A DNA stretch of 64,000 nucleotides from Seminibacterium arietis (GTDB lineage Bacteria; Pseudomonadota; Gammaproteobacteria; Enterobacterales; Pasteurellaceae): positions 186,001 through 250,000 of the forward strand of contig NZ_JBHTJN010000009.1 of the NCBI RefSeq assembly GCF_042675725.1. The letters are read 5' to 3'. The notes under the pieces are model-generated. The model did not search any database. It had not been told where the DNA came from and was given only the letters and a program-made list of their open reading frames with translations. Every line of letters starts with the position of its first letter. Position 1 is the stretch's first letter. Both the position numbers and the translations under genes were made by a program. Positions 46,505-55,348 of this stretch are shown in pieces.

Positions 46505-48496
46505 TTAAAATGTGTAGTTCACACCTAAACGGAAATCTCTACCTTTTCCTGGCAAAGAATTGATTCCTGTACGTTGTGCATGAGATTTATAATTTTTATC
46601 AAATAAATTATTAATCCCTAAATTGATAATTAGATTATCATTTGCTTGCCAACTTGCGTATAAATCATGAACCCCATAACCTGCACGTTTACCGCCACCG
46701 CTACCGCGATTACTATCTTCAAAACCAGCGCCTTCAACAAAGCGACCTTTCCAACCAATTTCTAAATTAGGTTGTTCAAATTTATAAGAAGCAGCTGTTG
46801 TCCAAGTACGCCCCATTGGAATAGAAGTTGTTGTTTTATCATAAGTTGTGCCATTTAATTTTGGTTTAGAATAAGCTACACCAGCTCTTAGTTTTAAACT
46901 ACCATATTTAAATGCAGCACCTAATTCATAGCCCTGGTTTTTCAATTTACCTGAGTTATAGATTAAACAACTGTATCTATCATGCTTACCACTAGCATTA
47001 GGACTCCCAATCCCACTACATTCATTATTTTTGGTACTTTGGAAATTTTGAAGGTCATCTATGCTCTGCCAAAAATAACTACCATTTAAAGAAAACGTAT
47101 CTGTTAAATCATAATTAAAACCAAGTTCAATATTTTCAGAATGTTCTGCTTTTAAATCACTTGCTGATGAAAATATATCTTTTCCTGTTGCTGCTTGTAC
47201 TTCACGTAAACGTGGACTACGACTAGCAAAGTTCCAATTCGCATTAAAATGAAGATCTTTAGTCGCCTCAACAATCAATCCAAGACTCGGATTAAATCTT
47301 CCATCACTTACTTCTTTGCCATCCATTGCTTTAAATTTAAATGCATCAAAACGCAATCCTGTCGTCAGCGTAACTGGACCGAATCCCCAGATACCCTCAC
47401 CATAGAAGCCTAGATCTTGTTTTTGTTGATCTGCAACACCTTCTAATTTTTCAGGTTGTATCCCTTCCTGATGACGATAGTTGATTCCAAATTTCATTAA
47501 ATGCTTATTAGCAATCGGAAGATCAACATTTATATTCGCCCCTCTTGTCTCAATTTCTGAATATTTTTGTTTCAATTTCATACCAGGTTTCATTTCCTGA
47601 TCTTTACTCATTTCCATAACATAAGCATTTGCTTTCATTTCAGAAAATGGACCAATATTACGACCTATATACTCCAGGTTAGTAGTGTCTGTTTTTGTTA
47701 CACGATAGCTACGATGGTTGTCTGCATCAGATTTTTGAGGATTAAAGGAAAAATCAAACTCTTCACGCATGTTACGCTCACCATGAAAACGTTATTGACG
47801 ATGACTTAACACAACACGATTATTTTCATTAATATCTACTCCTAATTTAAATAGGAGACCTCGCTGTCCAAGTTCGCTACCTTTTACTTTTCTACTATTC
47901 CCATCTTCATACTCTTCATCAGCAACCCAATTTGCACTTACTAACGCATCAAATGCACCAGATTTACCATAAACAGTTGTACCTTGTGTATTACCTTTAT
48001 TACTATAAACTCCAGCATGCAATTTAAATCCGATATTTTGACCTTCTTTTAACAAATCTTGAGCATCAACTGTTGTTGCCACAATAGCTCCACTAGTCGC
48101 ACCAATTCCTGCACTTGCAGAACCTGTTCCTTTTTGAACATCAATACGCTTGATCAAAGCTGGATCTATCATGAAACGACCCTGATGATGGAAAATTTGG
48201 GTATCTGAGTGAGTATTATCAATTTTAAAATCAATTTGATCTTCCCCCATACCTCGAATAGTAACCCACTGAGACGTTCCGCCATTACCACCGCCAAAAC
48301 TAATAGATGGCTCCGCTTGTAGAATACCCCGCAGATCAGTTTCTGTACTCTTAGATTGATCACTTAGAGTTACAATGTTGGTTTTGCTTTTCGCTCCCGT
48401 GTTATGTTCAACTACATTGATAACATCAAGCATTTCTGCTTGCACAGCGGTTGCAACAAAAGCTGCAATTGGCAAAAGAGTAAAATATTTTTTCAT
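46505..48496 (-). pseudogene. TonB-dependent outer membrane receptor with one in-frame stop
   Basis: One continuous receptor reading frame of 663 codons broken only by a TAA at 47792-47794. On the N side are a signal peptide (KKYFTLLPIAAFVATAVQA) and the plug domain, with TDLRGILQAEPSISFGGG and VDVQKG-like DVQKGTGSASAGIG. After the stop the same frame continues RFHGERN and then the barrel, ending in the usual C-terminal Phe (DFRLGVNYTF). Likely ligand is haem or an iron complex, judged from the type of receptor and an upstream Fur-like box; this is inference. Unless read through or a sequencing error, it is non-functional. An internal ATG just after the stop yields no signal peptide. Confidence 0.88.
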
Positions 48497-48526
48497 TATA
48501 AATACCTACAATTGGTTATTAAAGAT

Positions 48527-48545
48527 GATAGTGATTATTATTTAA
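48527..48545. promoter_or_regulatory. Putative Fur box upstream of receptor gene
   Basis: GATAGTGATTATTATTTAA matches 14 of 19 bases of the Fur consensus read as GATAATGATTATCATTATC. It lies about 30 bases before the receptor start codon, a position suited to iron repression. The remaining 48497-48847 gap is AT-rich and holds one uptake signal near 48713 and no gene. Confidence 0.45.
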
Positions 48546-48735
48546 TTAAATTTGGAAGTCAAACTTTTTTTATAATAAAAAAACAATTTATTAACCATAT
48601 AAAAACAATTAGTTAAGTAAATAATCACTCAACTTAACTAAATGTAAATATCCTAACTGTCTTTAATTTTTTACAAAATATATTAAACATATTTATTTAC
48701 TTTAATAAATAACCGCACTTTTATTGTGTTTTTTT

Positions 48736-48751
48736 CATGACAAAGTTCACA
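48736..48751. promoter_or_regulatory. Weak CRP-like site upstream of DASS transporter
   Basis: CATGA-CAAAGT-TCACA has one perfect half site (TCACA) and a 3/5 match in the other, about 97 bases before the transporter ATG. CRP control of dicarboxylate carriers is common, but this match is partial. Confidence 0.3.
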
Positions 48752-48847
48752 ATTTTAAAAGAAAAAGATTGCTTTTTTTTAACAACTTGATAACTTCAAC
48801 ATCATTATAGTAAACAAAAATACCCTGTTTTTAATTAAGGATAAACT

Positions 48848-50239
48848 ATGAACACAACTTCAATCTCTACTAAAAAAACCTTTAACAAAAACACCTTAAT
48901 ATTTTTGATCGATATTGTATTGTTTTTTGTATTACTTCATGTTTTACCTTTTGACATAAAAGCGAATAGAGGGCTAGCTCTACTAGTATTTATCGCTATA
49001 TTATGGCTGACAGAAGCGTTACATGTTACTGTTACTGCAATTTTAGTACCGCTCTTAGCAATAACATTAGATTTAATCACTACAAAAAAGGCGTTAGCCA
49101 CTTTCTCTGATCCAACAATTTTTCTATTTTTTGGAGGATTTGCTTTAGCCACAACTCTTCACTATCAAAAAATAGATCGGATGATTGCTAATAAAATCAT
49201 GAGTTTAGCAGGAGGAAATCTATGGATAGCGGTGATTTATTTATTCTCTGTCACTGCATTTCTCTCTATGTGGATCAGTAACACTGCTACCGCCGCAATG
49301 ATGCTACCTTTAGCAATGGGGATACTCAGTCAATTAAATAAAGAACAAAATCACAATACTTATGTATTTGTGCTACTGGGTATAGCTTACAGTGCTAGTA
49401 TTGGTGGCATGGGTACCCCCGTAGGTAGCCCACCAAATGCTATTGTAGTATCTAACTTAGGATTAACTTTTTCACAATGGTTATGGTATGGTATTCCAAC
49501 AATGGTTATTTTAATGCCATTGATGATCGGCACTCTATATATCGTTTTTAAACCTAAATTAAATCTCCATTTCGAGCAAACTTTTGAAAAGATACCAATG
49601 ACAGCTGAACGAATAACAACGCTGGCAATCTTTAGCTTCATAGCTATTTGTTGGATTCTAAGTAGTCAACTTAACCCTCTATTATCTGGGTTATTTGGCA
49701 TGACAGAAAAGATCCAAAGCTTTGACAGTGTTATCGCATTATTAGCAGCAATAGCACTTTGTATTACTCGTGTAACTACATGGAAGCATATCCAAGAAAA
49801 CACCGACTGGGGCGTATTATTCTTATTCGGCGGAGGCTTAACATTGAGTGCTGTATTAAAAGACTCAGGAGCAAGTAAAATCTTGGCTGATGGCATCGTA
49901 TTTGCTGTTCAAGGTGGTCACTTTTTCGTAATTGGCTTATTAGTAGCAACTTTTATTATTTTCTTAACTGAATTCACTTCTAATACTGCAAGTGCGGCGT
50001 TATTAGTACCTATTTTCATTTCTATCGCTCGATCTTTAGGTGTACCTGACACTGGTCTAGCACTCATCATTGGTTTAGGAGCGTCTTGTGCATTTATGTT
50101 ACCAGTTGCTACCCCACCAAATGCTATCGTATTTGGCACAGGAGAAGTAAAACAACGTGAAATGGTACAAGCAGGTTTCATCCTTAATGTTATCTGTATT
50201 TTTGTAATTGCAACAATAGCATACTTTCTTTGGCTTTAA
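48848..50239 (+). CDS. DASS/SLC13-family anion:sodium symporter
   Basis: Inner-membrane carrier, 463 aa with about 11-12 hydrophobic segments, for di- or tricarboxylates or sulfate. The two repeats each carry the SNT-type substrate and sodium motif: SNTATAAMMLPLAMG near residue 140 and TSNTASAALLVPI near 378, plus TPVGSPPNAIVVSN and its partner TPPNAIVFGTGE. This pattern fits a C4-dicarboxylate or citrate carrier. The exact substrate is not known. Followed by the IS605-like relic and a terminator. Confidence 0.92.
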   Translation: MNTTSISTKKTFNKNTLIFLIDIVLFFVLLHVLPFDIKANRGLALLVFIAILWLTEALHVTVTAILVPLLAITLDLITTKKALATFSDPTIFLFFGGFALATTLHYQKIDRMIANKIMSLAGGNLWIAVIYLFSVTAFLSMWISNTATAAMMLPLAMGILSQLNKEQNHNTYVFVLLGIAYSASIGGMGTPVGSPPNAIVVSNLGLTFSQWLWYGIPTMVILMPLMIGTLYIVFKPKLNLHFEQTFEKIPMTAERITTLAIFSFIAICWILSSQLNPLLSGLFGMTEKIQSFDSVIALLAAIALCITRVTTWKHIQENTDWGVLFLFGGGLTLSAVLKDSGASKILADGIVFAVQGGHFFVIGLLVATFIIFLTEFTSNTASAALLVPIFISIARSLGVPDTGLALIIGLGASCAFMLPVATPPNAIVFGTGEVKQREMVQAGFILNVICIFVIATIAYFLWL

Positions 50240-50276
50240 CTAAAATTGCACGATCTTTTACCTAATAGTTAGATAA

Positions 50277-50381
50277 AACCACGTCCTTTAGGGGCGTGAA
50301 TATAAAGCGCTAGTCCAAGTATAATACTTTTACTTTGGGAGTTCGTAGGAATCCCCAGCTTTTAGGTAGTGGAGGATGCAA
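50277..50381 (+). mobile_element. IS200/IS605 right-end / omega-RNA-like relic, no transposase
   Basis: A 105-base non-coding stretch between the transporter and ubiE. It has a hairpin CACGTCC / GGGCGTG (50280-50298), then GGGAGTTCGTAGGAATCCCC, then a second hairpin ATCCCCA / TGGAGGAT with one bulged A (50351-50377), ending GGATGCAA. From memory this layout resembles the right end of IS605-family tnpB elements, which overlaps the guide (omega) RNA scaffold and usually ends GGATGTCAA. No tnpA or tnpB lies near, so it would be a solo end or a relic. Identification rests on recalled sequence style, not on a search. Confidence 0.55.
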
Positions 50382-50414
50382 TGAGAAATTCTAATAATGA
50401 ATTAAGTAAAAATA

Positions 50415-50446
50415 AAAAAATAGCGGAGAAAAATCCGCTATTTTTT
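50415..50446 (+). terminator. Rho-independent terminator before ubiE
   Basis: AAAAAATAGCGGA / TCCGCTATTTTTT with a six-base loop and T-run. It would end transcripts from the transporter and the relic, and it shows that ubiE starts downstream of it rather than at 50369. Confidence 0.85.
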
Positions 50447-50482
50447 GTTATCCTAGAACAAATTTTTGTCATGGATAACATT

Positions 50483-51283
50483 ATGAATACGCAATCAAAC
50501 CAAAATACACCGCACTTTTCTACCCAAACAATGCAAAGTAACGAGGAAACTACGCATTTCGGTTTCAAAACTGTTGCTAAAACAGAAAAGCAACAAATGG
50601 TAGCTGGTGTTTTTCATTCTGTTGCCGAAAAATACGATCTAATGAATGATCTACTTTCTTTTGGTATTCATCGCATATGGAAACGTTTTACGATTGATTG
50701 CAGTGGAGTACGTAAAGGTCAAAAAGTGTTAGATCTCGCTGGAGGAACAGGTGATTTTACAGCTAAATTATCTCGTATAGTTGGGAGAACAGGAAAAGTT
50801 ATATTAGCAGATATTAATTCCTCAATGTTGGAAGTTGGACGTGAAAAATTAAGAAATCTCGGCGTTGTTGGTAATGTTGATTATGTTCAAGCTAATGCTG
50901 AATCTTTACCTTTTTCAGATAACACTTTCGATTGTGTAATAATCAGCTTTGGATTGCGAAATGTAACAGATAAAGATAAAGCCCTTAAATCAATCTTTCG
51001 AGTACTAAAGCCTGGTGGACGTTTACTAGTTTTAGAATTCTCTAAACCTATTTTCGATCCTTTAAGTAAAATTTACAATTTTTATTCTTTCAACATTCTA
51101 CCAAAAGTTGGGGAGATAATAGTTAATGATGCAGATAGCTATCGTTATTTAGCGGAGTCAATTCGCATGCACCCTAATCAATCTATTTTAAAAGAAATGA
51201 TGGAAGAAGCAGGCTTTGAACAAGTTAATTACTACAATTTAACTGCTGGTATTGTAGCATTACATCGTGGCTATAAGTTTTAG
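50483..51283 (+). CDS. ubiE: Ubiquinone/menaquinone C-methyltransferase UbiE
   Basis: SAM-dependent C-methylation of demethylmenaquinol and the ubiquinone precursor. THFGFKTVAKTEKQQMVAGVF, the SAM motif VLDLAGGTGDFTAKL, ISFGLRNVTDK and VLKPGGRLLVLEFSKP are seen. About 266 aa from ATG 50483; ATGs at 50471 and 50531 are alternatives. A longer frame from 50369 would cross a terminator and is rejected. First of ubiE-ubiJ-ubiB. An uptake signal lies within the first codons. Confidence 0.95.
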   Translation: MNTQSNQNTPHFSTQTMQSNEETTHFGFKTVAKTEKQQMVAGVFHSVAEKYDLMNDLLSFGIHRIWKRFTIDCSGVRKGQKVLDLAGGTGDFTAKLSRIVGRTGKVILADINSSMLEVGREKLRNLGVVGNVDYVQANAESLPFSDNTFDCVIISFGLRNVTDKDKALKSIFRVLKPGGRLLVLEFSKPIFDPLSKIYNFYSFNILPKVGEIIVNDADSYRYLAESIRMHPNQSILKEMMEEAGFEQVNYYNLTAGIVALHRGYKF

Positions 51284-51309
51284 TTAAATAAGAATAACTA
51301 GGAAAAATT

Positions 51310-51969
51310 ATGTTCCCTGATAGCAATCAATTAAAAACACAACTTTTATTTCCACAATTACTCAATGGTGGATTAGAGGCTTTACTTAATTATTTACTAA
51401 AACGTACCACACATAGTGAGCGTTATTTATACAAATTAAATGGAAAAGTATTAAAAATTGCTTTACAAAAAATGGATTTCTCATTGTATCTGTTATTTAC
51501 TGAACGACGTATTGACGTACTAAATCATTATGATGATACGCCCGATTGTTTGGTTAATATTTCTCTTTCTCTACTGTTTAATCCGCCCACAAAACAACAA
51601 CTTAGCGATCGTATTAATGATCAATCCATTCAATTACAAGGCGATTTAGATGTTTTACAAAACTTCACCGCACTTATGGAAGACTTAGAGAAAGACCCTG
51701 CTCGATTGCTTTCGCCTTATATAGGAGACGTATTAGCTTTTAGTTCTGTTAATTTTTTGCAAAATTTAACTAAAAATCTCAAACTAAGATTAGAACAAAG
51801 TCAACTTTTTTGGGGGGAGCGTCTAACGGAGGAATGGAAACTAGTTTCACCAAGCCTTGCTATTACTGATTTCTCTCAAAAAGTGGAAAGTGTAGCCAAA
51901 CAGACCGCACTTTTAGAGCAAAAGTTTAAAAATTTTCAACAATCTTTAGCTGAACGGAAGAATCAATGA
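51310..51969 (+). CDS. ubiJ: Ubiquinone biosynthesis accessory factor UbiJ
   Basis: SCP2-domain lipid-binding protein (YigP) that with UbiK and others holds ubiquinone intermediates. 219 aa: an N-terminal SCP2 domain (about 15-115, with GKVLKIALQKMDFSLYLLFT and QLQGDLDVLQNF) and a C-terminal coiled coil. It overlaps ubiB by four bases (ATGA), implying coupled translation. Contains two uptake signals. Confidence 0.92.
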   Translation: MFPDSNQLKTQLLFPQLLNGGLEALLNYLLKRTTHSERYLYKLNGKVLKIALQKMDFSLYLLFTERRIDVLNHYDDTPDCLVNISLSLLFNPPTKQQLSDRINDQSIQLQGDLDVLQNFTALMEDLEKDPARLLSPYIGDVLAFSSVNFLQNLTKNLKLRLEQSQLFWGERLTEEWKLVSPSLAITDFSQKVESVAKQTALLEQKFKNFQQSLAERKNQ

Positions 51970-53603
51970 AACTCAAAGATTGTCAACATTTCTATAAAAT
52001 TATAAGCACTTTTCTTATTTACGGTATTGATGAGATACTGCCTCACAATCGCTATACTCGTCCTATTCGTTGCTGGAGAAAACTTCTATTTTGGTTACGT
52101 AATCAGCACTCAAATAAGCCTTTTGGTTTGAGATTGCGTTTAGCATTACAAGAACTTGGACCTGTCTGGATTAAGTTAGGGCAAATGCTTTCCACTCGGC
52201 GAGATCTGTTTCCGCCCGATATTGCCGATGAACTTGCTCTTTTACAAGATCAAGTCACCCCCTTTGATGGGAAGTTAGCTCGTCAACAAATTGAACAAGC
52301 GTTAGGCGATAGTCTTGATGAGTGGTTTATAAATTTTAATGAAACAGCTTTAGCTTCTGCATCAATTGCACAAGTTCACACTGCTACTTTTAATTCAACA
52401 CAAAAATTCGCAGGAAAAGAAGTCGTCATCAAAGTACTGCGTCCCGATATTTTACCTCAAATTGAGGCTGATTTAAGTTTGATGTATAAATTAGCAGGTT
52501 GGATTCCTCGTTTATCTAGCGAGGGCTATCGTTTAAGAGCAGTTGAAGTAATACAAGAATACGAAAAGACACTACGAGATGAGCTAGATTTACGCACAGA
52601 AATGGCAAATGCAATTCGTTTACGTGAAAATTTCATTGATAGCCCAATGCTATATGTACCTGAAATGTACTCACACTTTTGCCATAAAAATGTGATTGTA
52701 ATGGAACGAATTTACGGTATCCCTGTATCAGATGTAGAAGCATTGCGTAAAAATGGCACAAATATGAAGCTATTAGCAGAGCGTGGCGTTCAAGTGTTCT
52801 TTACTCAAGTATTTCGTGATAGTTTTTTTCATGCAGATATGCACCCTGGTAATATTTTTGTTAATCCTAATCATCCAGATAATCCTCAATATATTGGTAT
52901 TGACTGTGGTATCGTAGGAAAATTAAACGATAATGACAAACGTTATTTAGCTGAAAGTTTTGTAGCATTTTTTAATCGAGACTATCGCCGTGTTGCACAA
53001 ATGCATGTTGATGCAGGCTGGACTCCACAAGATACTGATATTGATGCTTTCGAGCAGGCTTTCCAACAAGTCTGTGAACCTATTTTTGCAAAACCACTGT
53101 CAGAAATTTCCTTTGCTCAAGTATTGCTTAACTTGTTCAACGTAGCTCGTGAATTTAACATGCAAGTACAACCGCAGTTAGTGTTGTTACAAAAAACTTT
53201 ACTCTATATTGAAGGATTGGGCAGACAACTTTATCCACAATTAGATTTATGGGATACCGCAAAGCCTTTTCTACAAAACTGGCTTGATGAACAAATAGGC
53301 ATGAGAGCATTCATTAAAAACATGAAATGCAAATTGCCTTATCTCAGTGAAAATTTACCTGACTTGCCAGAAAAATTTATAGAAGGATTGAAACAACAAA
53401 AATTAATTAACCAACAATTACGAGAACTTAACCAAAAATTAAGCCGCCAGCAAAAATGGCAAAAAAAGGCTTTTGTTCTATTAATAGGAATTATTGTGTT
53501 TTTCGGTACACTATGGCACTTTAATAATTTACCTACTATGTTGAGTTCATTTCTTCTTATGCTAAGCTTTGTGATTTGGATGATTGGTGTTTTACTGCTT
53601 TAA
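51966..53603 (+). CDS. ubiB: Ubiquinone biosynthesis protein kinase-like UbiB
   Basis: ABC1/ADCK-type atypical kinase/ATPase supporting ubiquinone synthesis at the inner membrane. The family KxGQ motif is in WIKLGQMLSTRRDLFP near residue 77, an Ala-rich loop ALASASIAQVHTA near 125, and catalytic residues in FHADMHPGNIFVNP near 287 and IGIDCGIVG. The C-terminus has two membrane segments (about 500-518 and 524-545). 545 aa is normal. Confidence 0.97.
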   Translation: MKLKDCQHFYKIISTFLIYGIDEILPHNRYTRPIRCWRKLLFWLRNQHSNKPFGLRLRLALQELGPVWIKLGQMLSTRRDLFPPDIADELALLQDQVTPFDGKLARQQIEQALGDSLDEWFINFNETALASASIAQVHTATFNSTQKFAGKEVVIKVLRPDILPQIEADLSLMYKLAGWIPRLSSEGYRLRAVEVIQEYEKTLRDELDLRTEMANAIRLRENFIDSPMLYVPEMYSHFCHKNVIVMERIYGIPVSDVEALRKNGTNMKLLAERGVQVFFTQVFRDSFFHADMHPGNIFVNPNHPDNPQYIGIDCGIVGKLNDNDKRYLAESFVAFFNRDYRRVAQMHVDAGWTPQDTDIDAFEQAFQQVCEPIFAKPLSEISFAQVLLNLFNVAREFNMQVQPQLVLLQKTLLYIEGLGRQLYPQLDLWDTAKPFLQNWLDEQIGMRAFIKNMKCKLPYLSENLPDLPEKFIEGLKQQKLINQQLRELNQKLSRQQKWQKKAFVLLIGIIVFFGTLWHFNNLPTMLSSFLLMLSFVIWMIGVLLL

Positions 53604-53701
53604 ATCAAGAAAAATGAAAATAATGTAAATTTATATTGTTCAACTGATTGAAAAACGCTATATTTTGGCAGACTTACTTAAATACAAAATAGGAGATTAA
53701 A

Positions 53702-53935
53702 ATGGGTCTTGGTGGGATAAGTATTTGGCAACTATTAATTGTATTCTTAATTGTAATAGCATTATTCGGAACTAAAAAATTAAGAAATATTGGTTCTGAC
53801 TTAGGCAATGCTGTGAAAGGATTTAAAAATGCTATGAGTGATGATTCTACAAAAAAAGATGCTGAGTTTGAAAAATTAACAGATACTGCGGAAAAAACGC
53901 AAAATCAAGAAGTGAAACAAAAAGATCAGGTGTAA
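53702..53935 (+). CDS. tatA: Sec-independent translocase subunit TatA
   Basis: TatA polymerises to form the channel that exports folded twin-arginine proteins. 77 aa: an N-terminal membrane helix GISIWQLLIVFLIVIALFG, the conserved FGTKKLRNIGSDLG hinge and amphipathic helix, and a charged C-terminal tail. A good ribosome-binding site (AGGAG). First of tatABC, 3 nt before tatB. Confidence 0.96.
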   Translation: MGLGGISIWQLLIVFLIVIALFGTKKLRNIGSDLGNAVKGFKNAMSDDSTKKDAEFEKLTDTAEKTQNQEVKQKDQV

Positions 53936-53938
53936 TCC

Positions 53939-54520
53939 GTGTTCGATATAGGTTTTTCTGAATTATTGTTAGTATTGATTGTGGGCTTAGTCGTTCTGGG
54001 TCCGCAGCGTCTACCTGTTGCAATTAGAACAGTAATGGGTTGGATAGCAACTATTCGTGGTTTGGCCGCAAATGTACAAAATGAACTATCACAAGAACTG
54101 AAATTACAAGAGTTGCAAGAAAGCATAAAAAAAGCCGAACAGCTAAATTTGCAGCAACTCTCTCCTGAATTAAGCAAAACAGTAGAAGATCTTAAAGTTT
54201 CAGCAGATAAAATTAAAGCAGATTTACAAGCGAAAGCTGATGCCACTAACACTAGTTTTGAACAACAAGTGCAAGAACTAAAAAGTGCGGTAGAAAATCA
54301 ACAAATTTTAGCAAATTCACAAGATCAGCAAGATAAAAATTCAAGTAATACTGCCGCACTTTCGCAGCAAGAGCTAAGTCCAGAGGAGCTGGCTGAAATA
54401 GCAGAAGAAGGCGAACCAATGCTACAAATTCCTGAAGATTACTACACTGAAGATGATCTAGCTATAGCTGACGATCAGTGCGAATCCAAATCCATAGATA
54501 CAGTAAAGAAGAATAGCTAA
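53939..54520 (+). CDS. tatB: Sec-independent translocase subunit TatB
   Basis: TatB partners TatC in binding twin-arginine signal peptides. 193 aa with a GTG start giving MFDIGFSELLLVLIVGLVVLG, then GPQRLPVAIRT and a long charged helix; the C-terminal half is acidic and Q-rich. GTG is chosen because it gives the conserved N-terminus directly. Two uptake-like sites lie inside (one exact near 54285, one altered near 54355). Confidence 0.95.
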   Translation: MFDIGFSELLLVLIVGLVVLGPQRLPVAIRTVMGWIATIRGLAANVQNELSQELKLQELQESIKKAEQLNLQQLSPELSKTVEDLKVSADKIKADLQAKADATNTSFEQQVQELKSAVENQQILANSQDQQDKNSSNTAALSQQELSPEELAEIAEEGEPMLQIPEDYYTEDDLAIADDQCESKSIDTVKKNS

Positions 54521-54530
54521 GAGAAACAAT

Positions 54531-55301
54531 ATGGCTGTTGAAGATACCCAACCTTTAATAAATCATCTTATTGAATTACGCAATCGATTATTACGGGGAG
54601 TAATTTGCGTTGTAATAGTATTTTTAGCATTAGTTTATTTTGCTAACGACATCTATAATTTTATCGCTTCGCCACTAATCAGCGTAATGCCCAAAGGTGC
54701 TAGTATGATTGCGACAAATATAACAACTCCTTTTTTTACTCCGATTAAGCTTACTGGTGTTGTTGCAATTTTCATTTCTGTGCCTTACTTGCTTTATCAA
54801 ATTTGGGCTTTTGTTGCACCAGCTCTTTACCATCGTGAAAAACGTCTTGTTTATCCACTATTATTCTCAAGTACATTATTATTTTACTGTGGTGTTGCTT
54901 TTGCGTACTTTGTAGTATTTCCGCTAGTATTTGGATTTTTAACTAAAAGTGCACCTGAGGGTGTAGCTATTGCAACAGATATTAGCAGTTATTTAGATTT
55001 TGTATTAACTATTTTCTTTGCTTTTGGTGTTTGTTTTGAAGTTCCTGTAGCAATTATATTATTATGTTGGACTGGTTTCACTAGTGTGGATGATCTCAAG
55101 AAAAAACGTCCTTATATTATTGTAACTGCCTTTGTTGTTGGCATGTTACTAACGCCACCCGATATTTTCTCACAAACGTTGCTTGCTATCCCAATGTGTT
55201 TACTGTTCGAAATTGGGTTGTTATTTGCTCATTTTTATCAATCTAAAAATGACGATGAAATATCTGAAAGCACAATTGAAAATAACACTAAACATGAATA
55301 G
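54531..55301 (+). CDS. tatC: Sec-independent translocase subunit TatC
   Basis: Multi-spanning core receptor of the Tat system. 256 aa with six membrane segments; conserved QPLINHLIELRNRLLRG at the start, the periplasmic-loop TPFFTPIKLTG, and LYQIWAFVAPALYHREKR. Ten bases after tatB, so tatABC form one operon. The C-terminal tail is charged and acidic. Confidence 0.97.
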   Translation: MAVEDTQPLINHLIELRNRLLRGVICVVIVFLALVYFANDIYNFIASPLISVMPKGASMIATNITTPFFTPIKLTGVVAIFISVPYLLYQIWAFVAPALYHREKRLVYPLLFSSTLLFYCGVAFAYFVVFPLVFGFLTKSAPEGVAIATDISSYLDFVLTIFFAFGVCFEVPVAIILLCWTGFTSVDDLKKKRPYIIVTAFVVGMLLTPPDIFSQTLLAIPMCLLFEIGLLFAHFYQSKNDDEISESTIENNTKHE

Positions 55302-55348
55302 AATTAACTAGCTAATCACCTCTTTTTTATTTTGAGGAATATTCATAT

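Noticed and set aside
46505..48496. Two separate receptor genes (46505-47770 and 47792-48496)
   Set aside because: They are in the same frame with only one stop codon between them; together they make one normal TonB-dependent receptor, and the downstream part lacks a signal peptide and plug.
50369..50482. N-terminal extension of UbiE from the ATG at 50369
   Set aside because: The extension overlaps the IS605-like end and a strong terminator hairpin, and the extra residues do not resemble UbiE.
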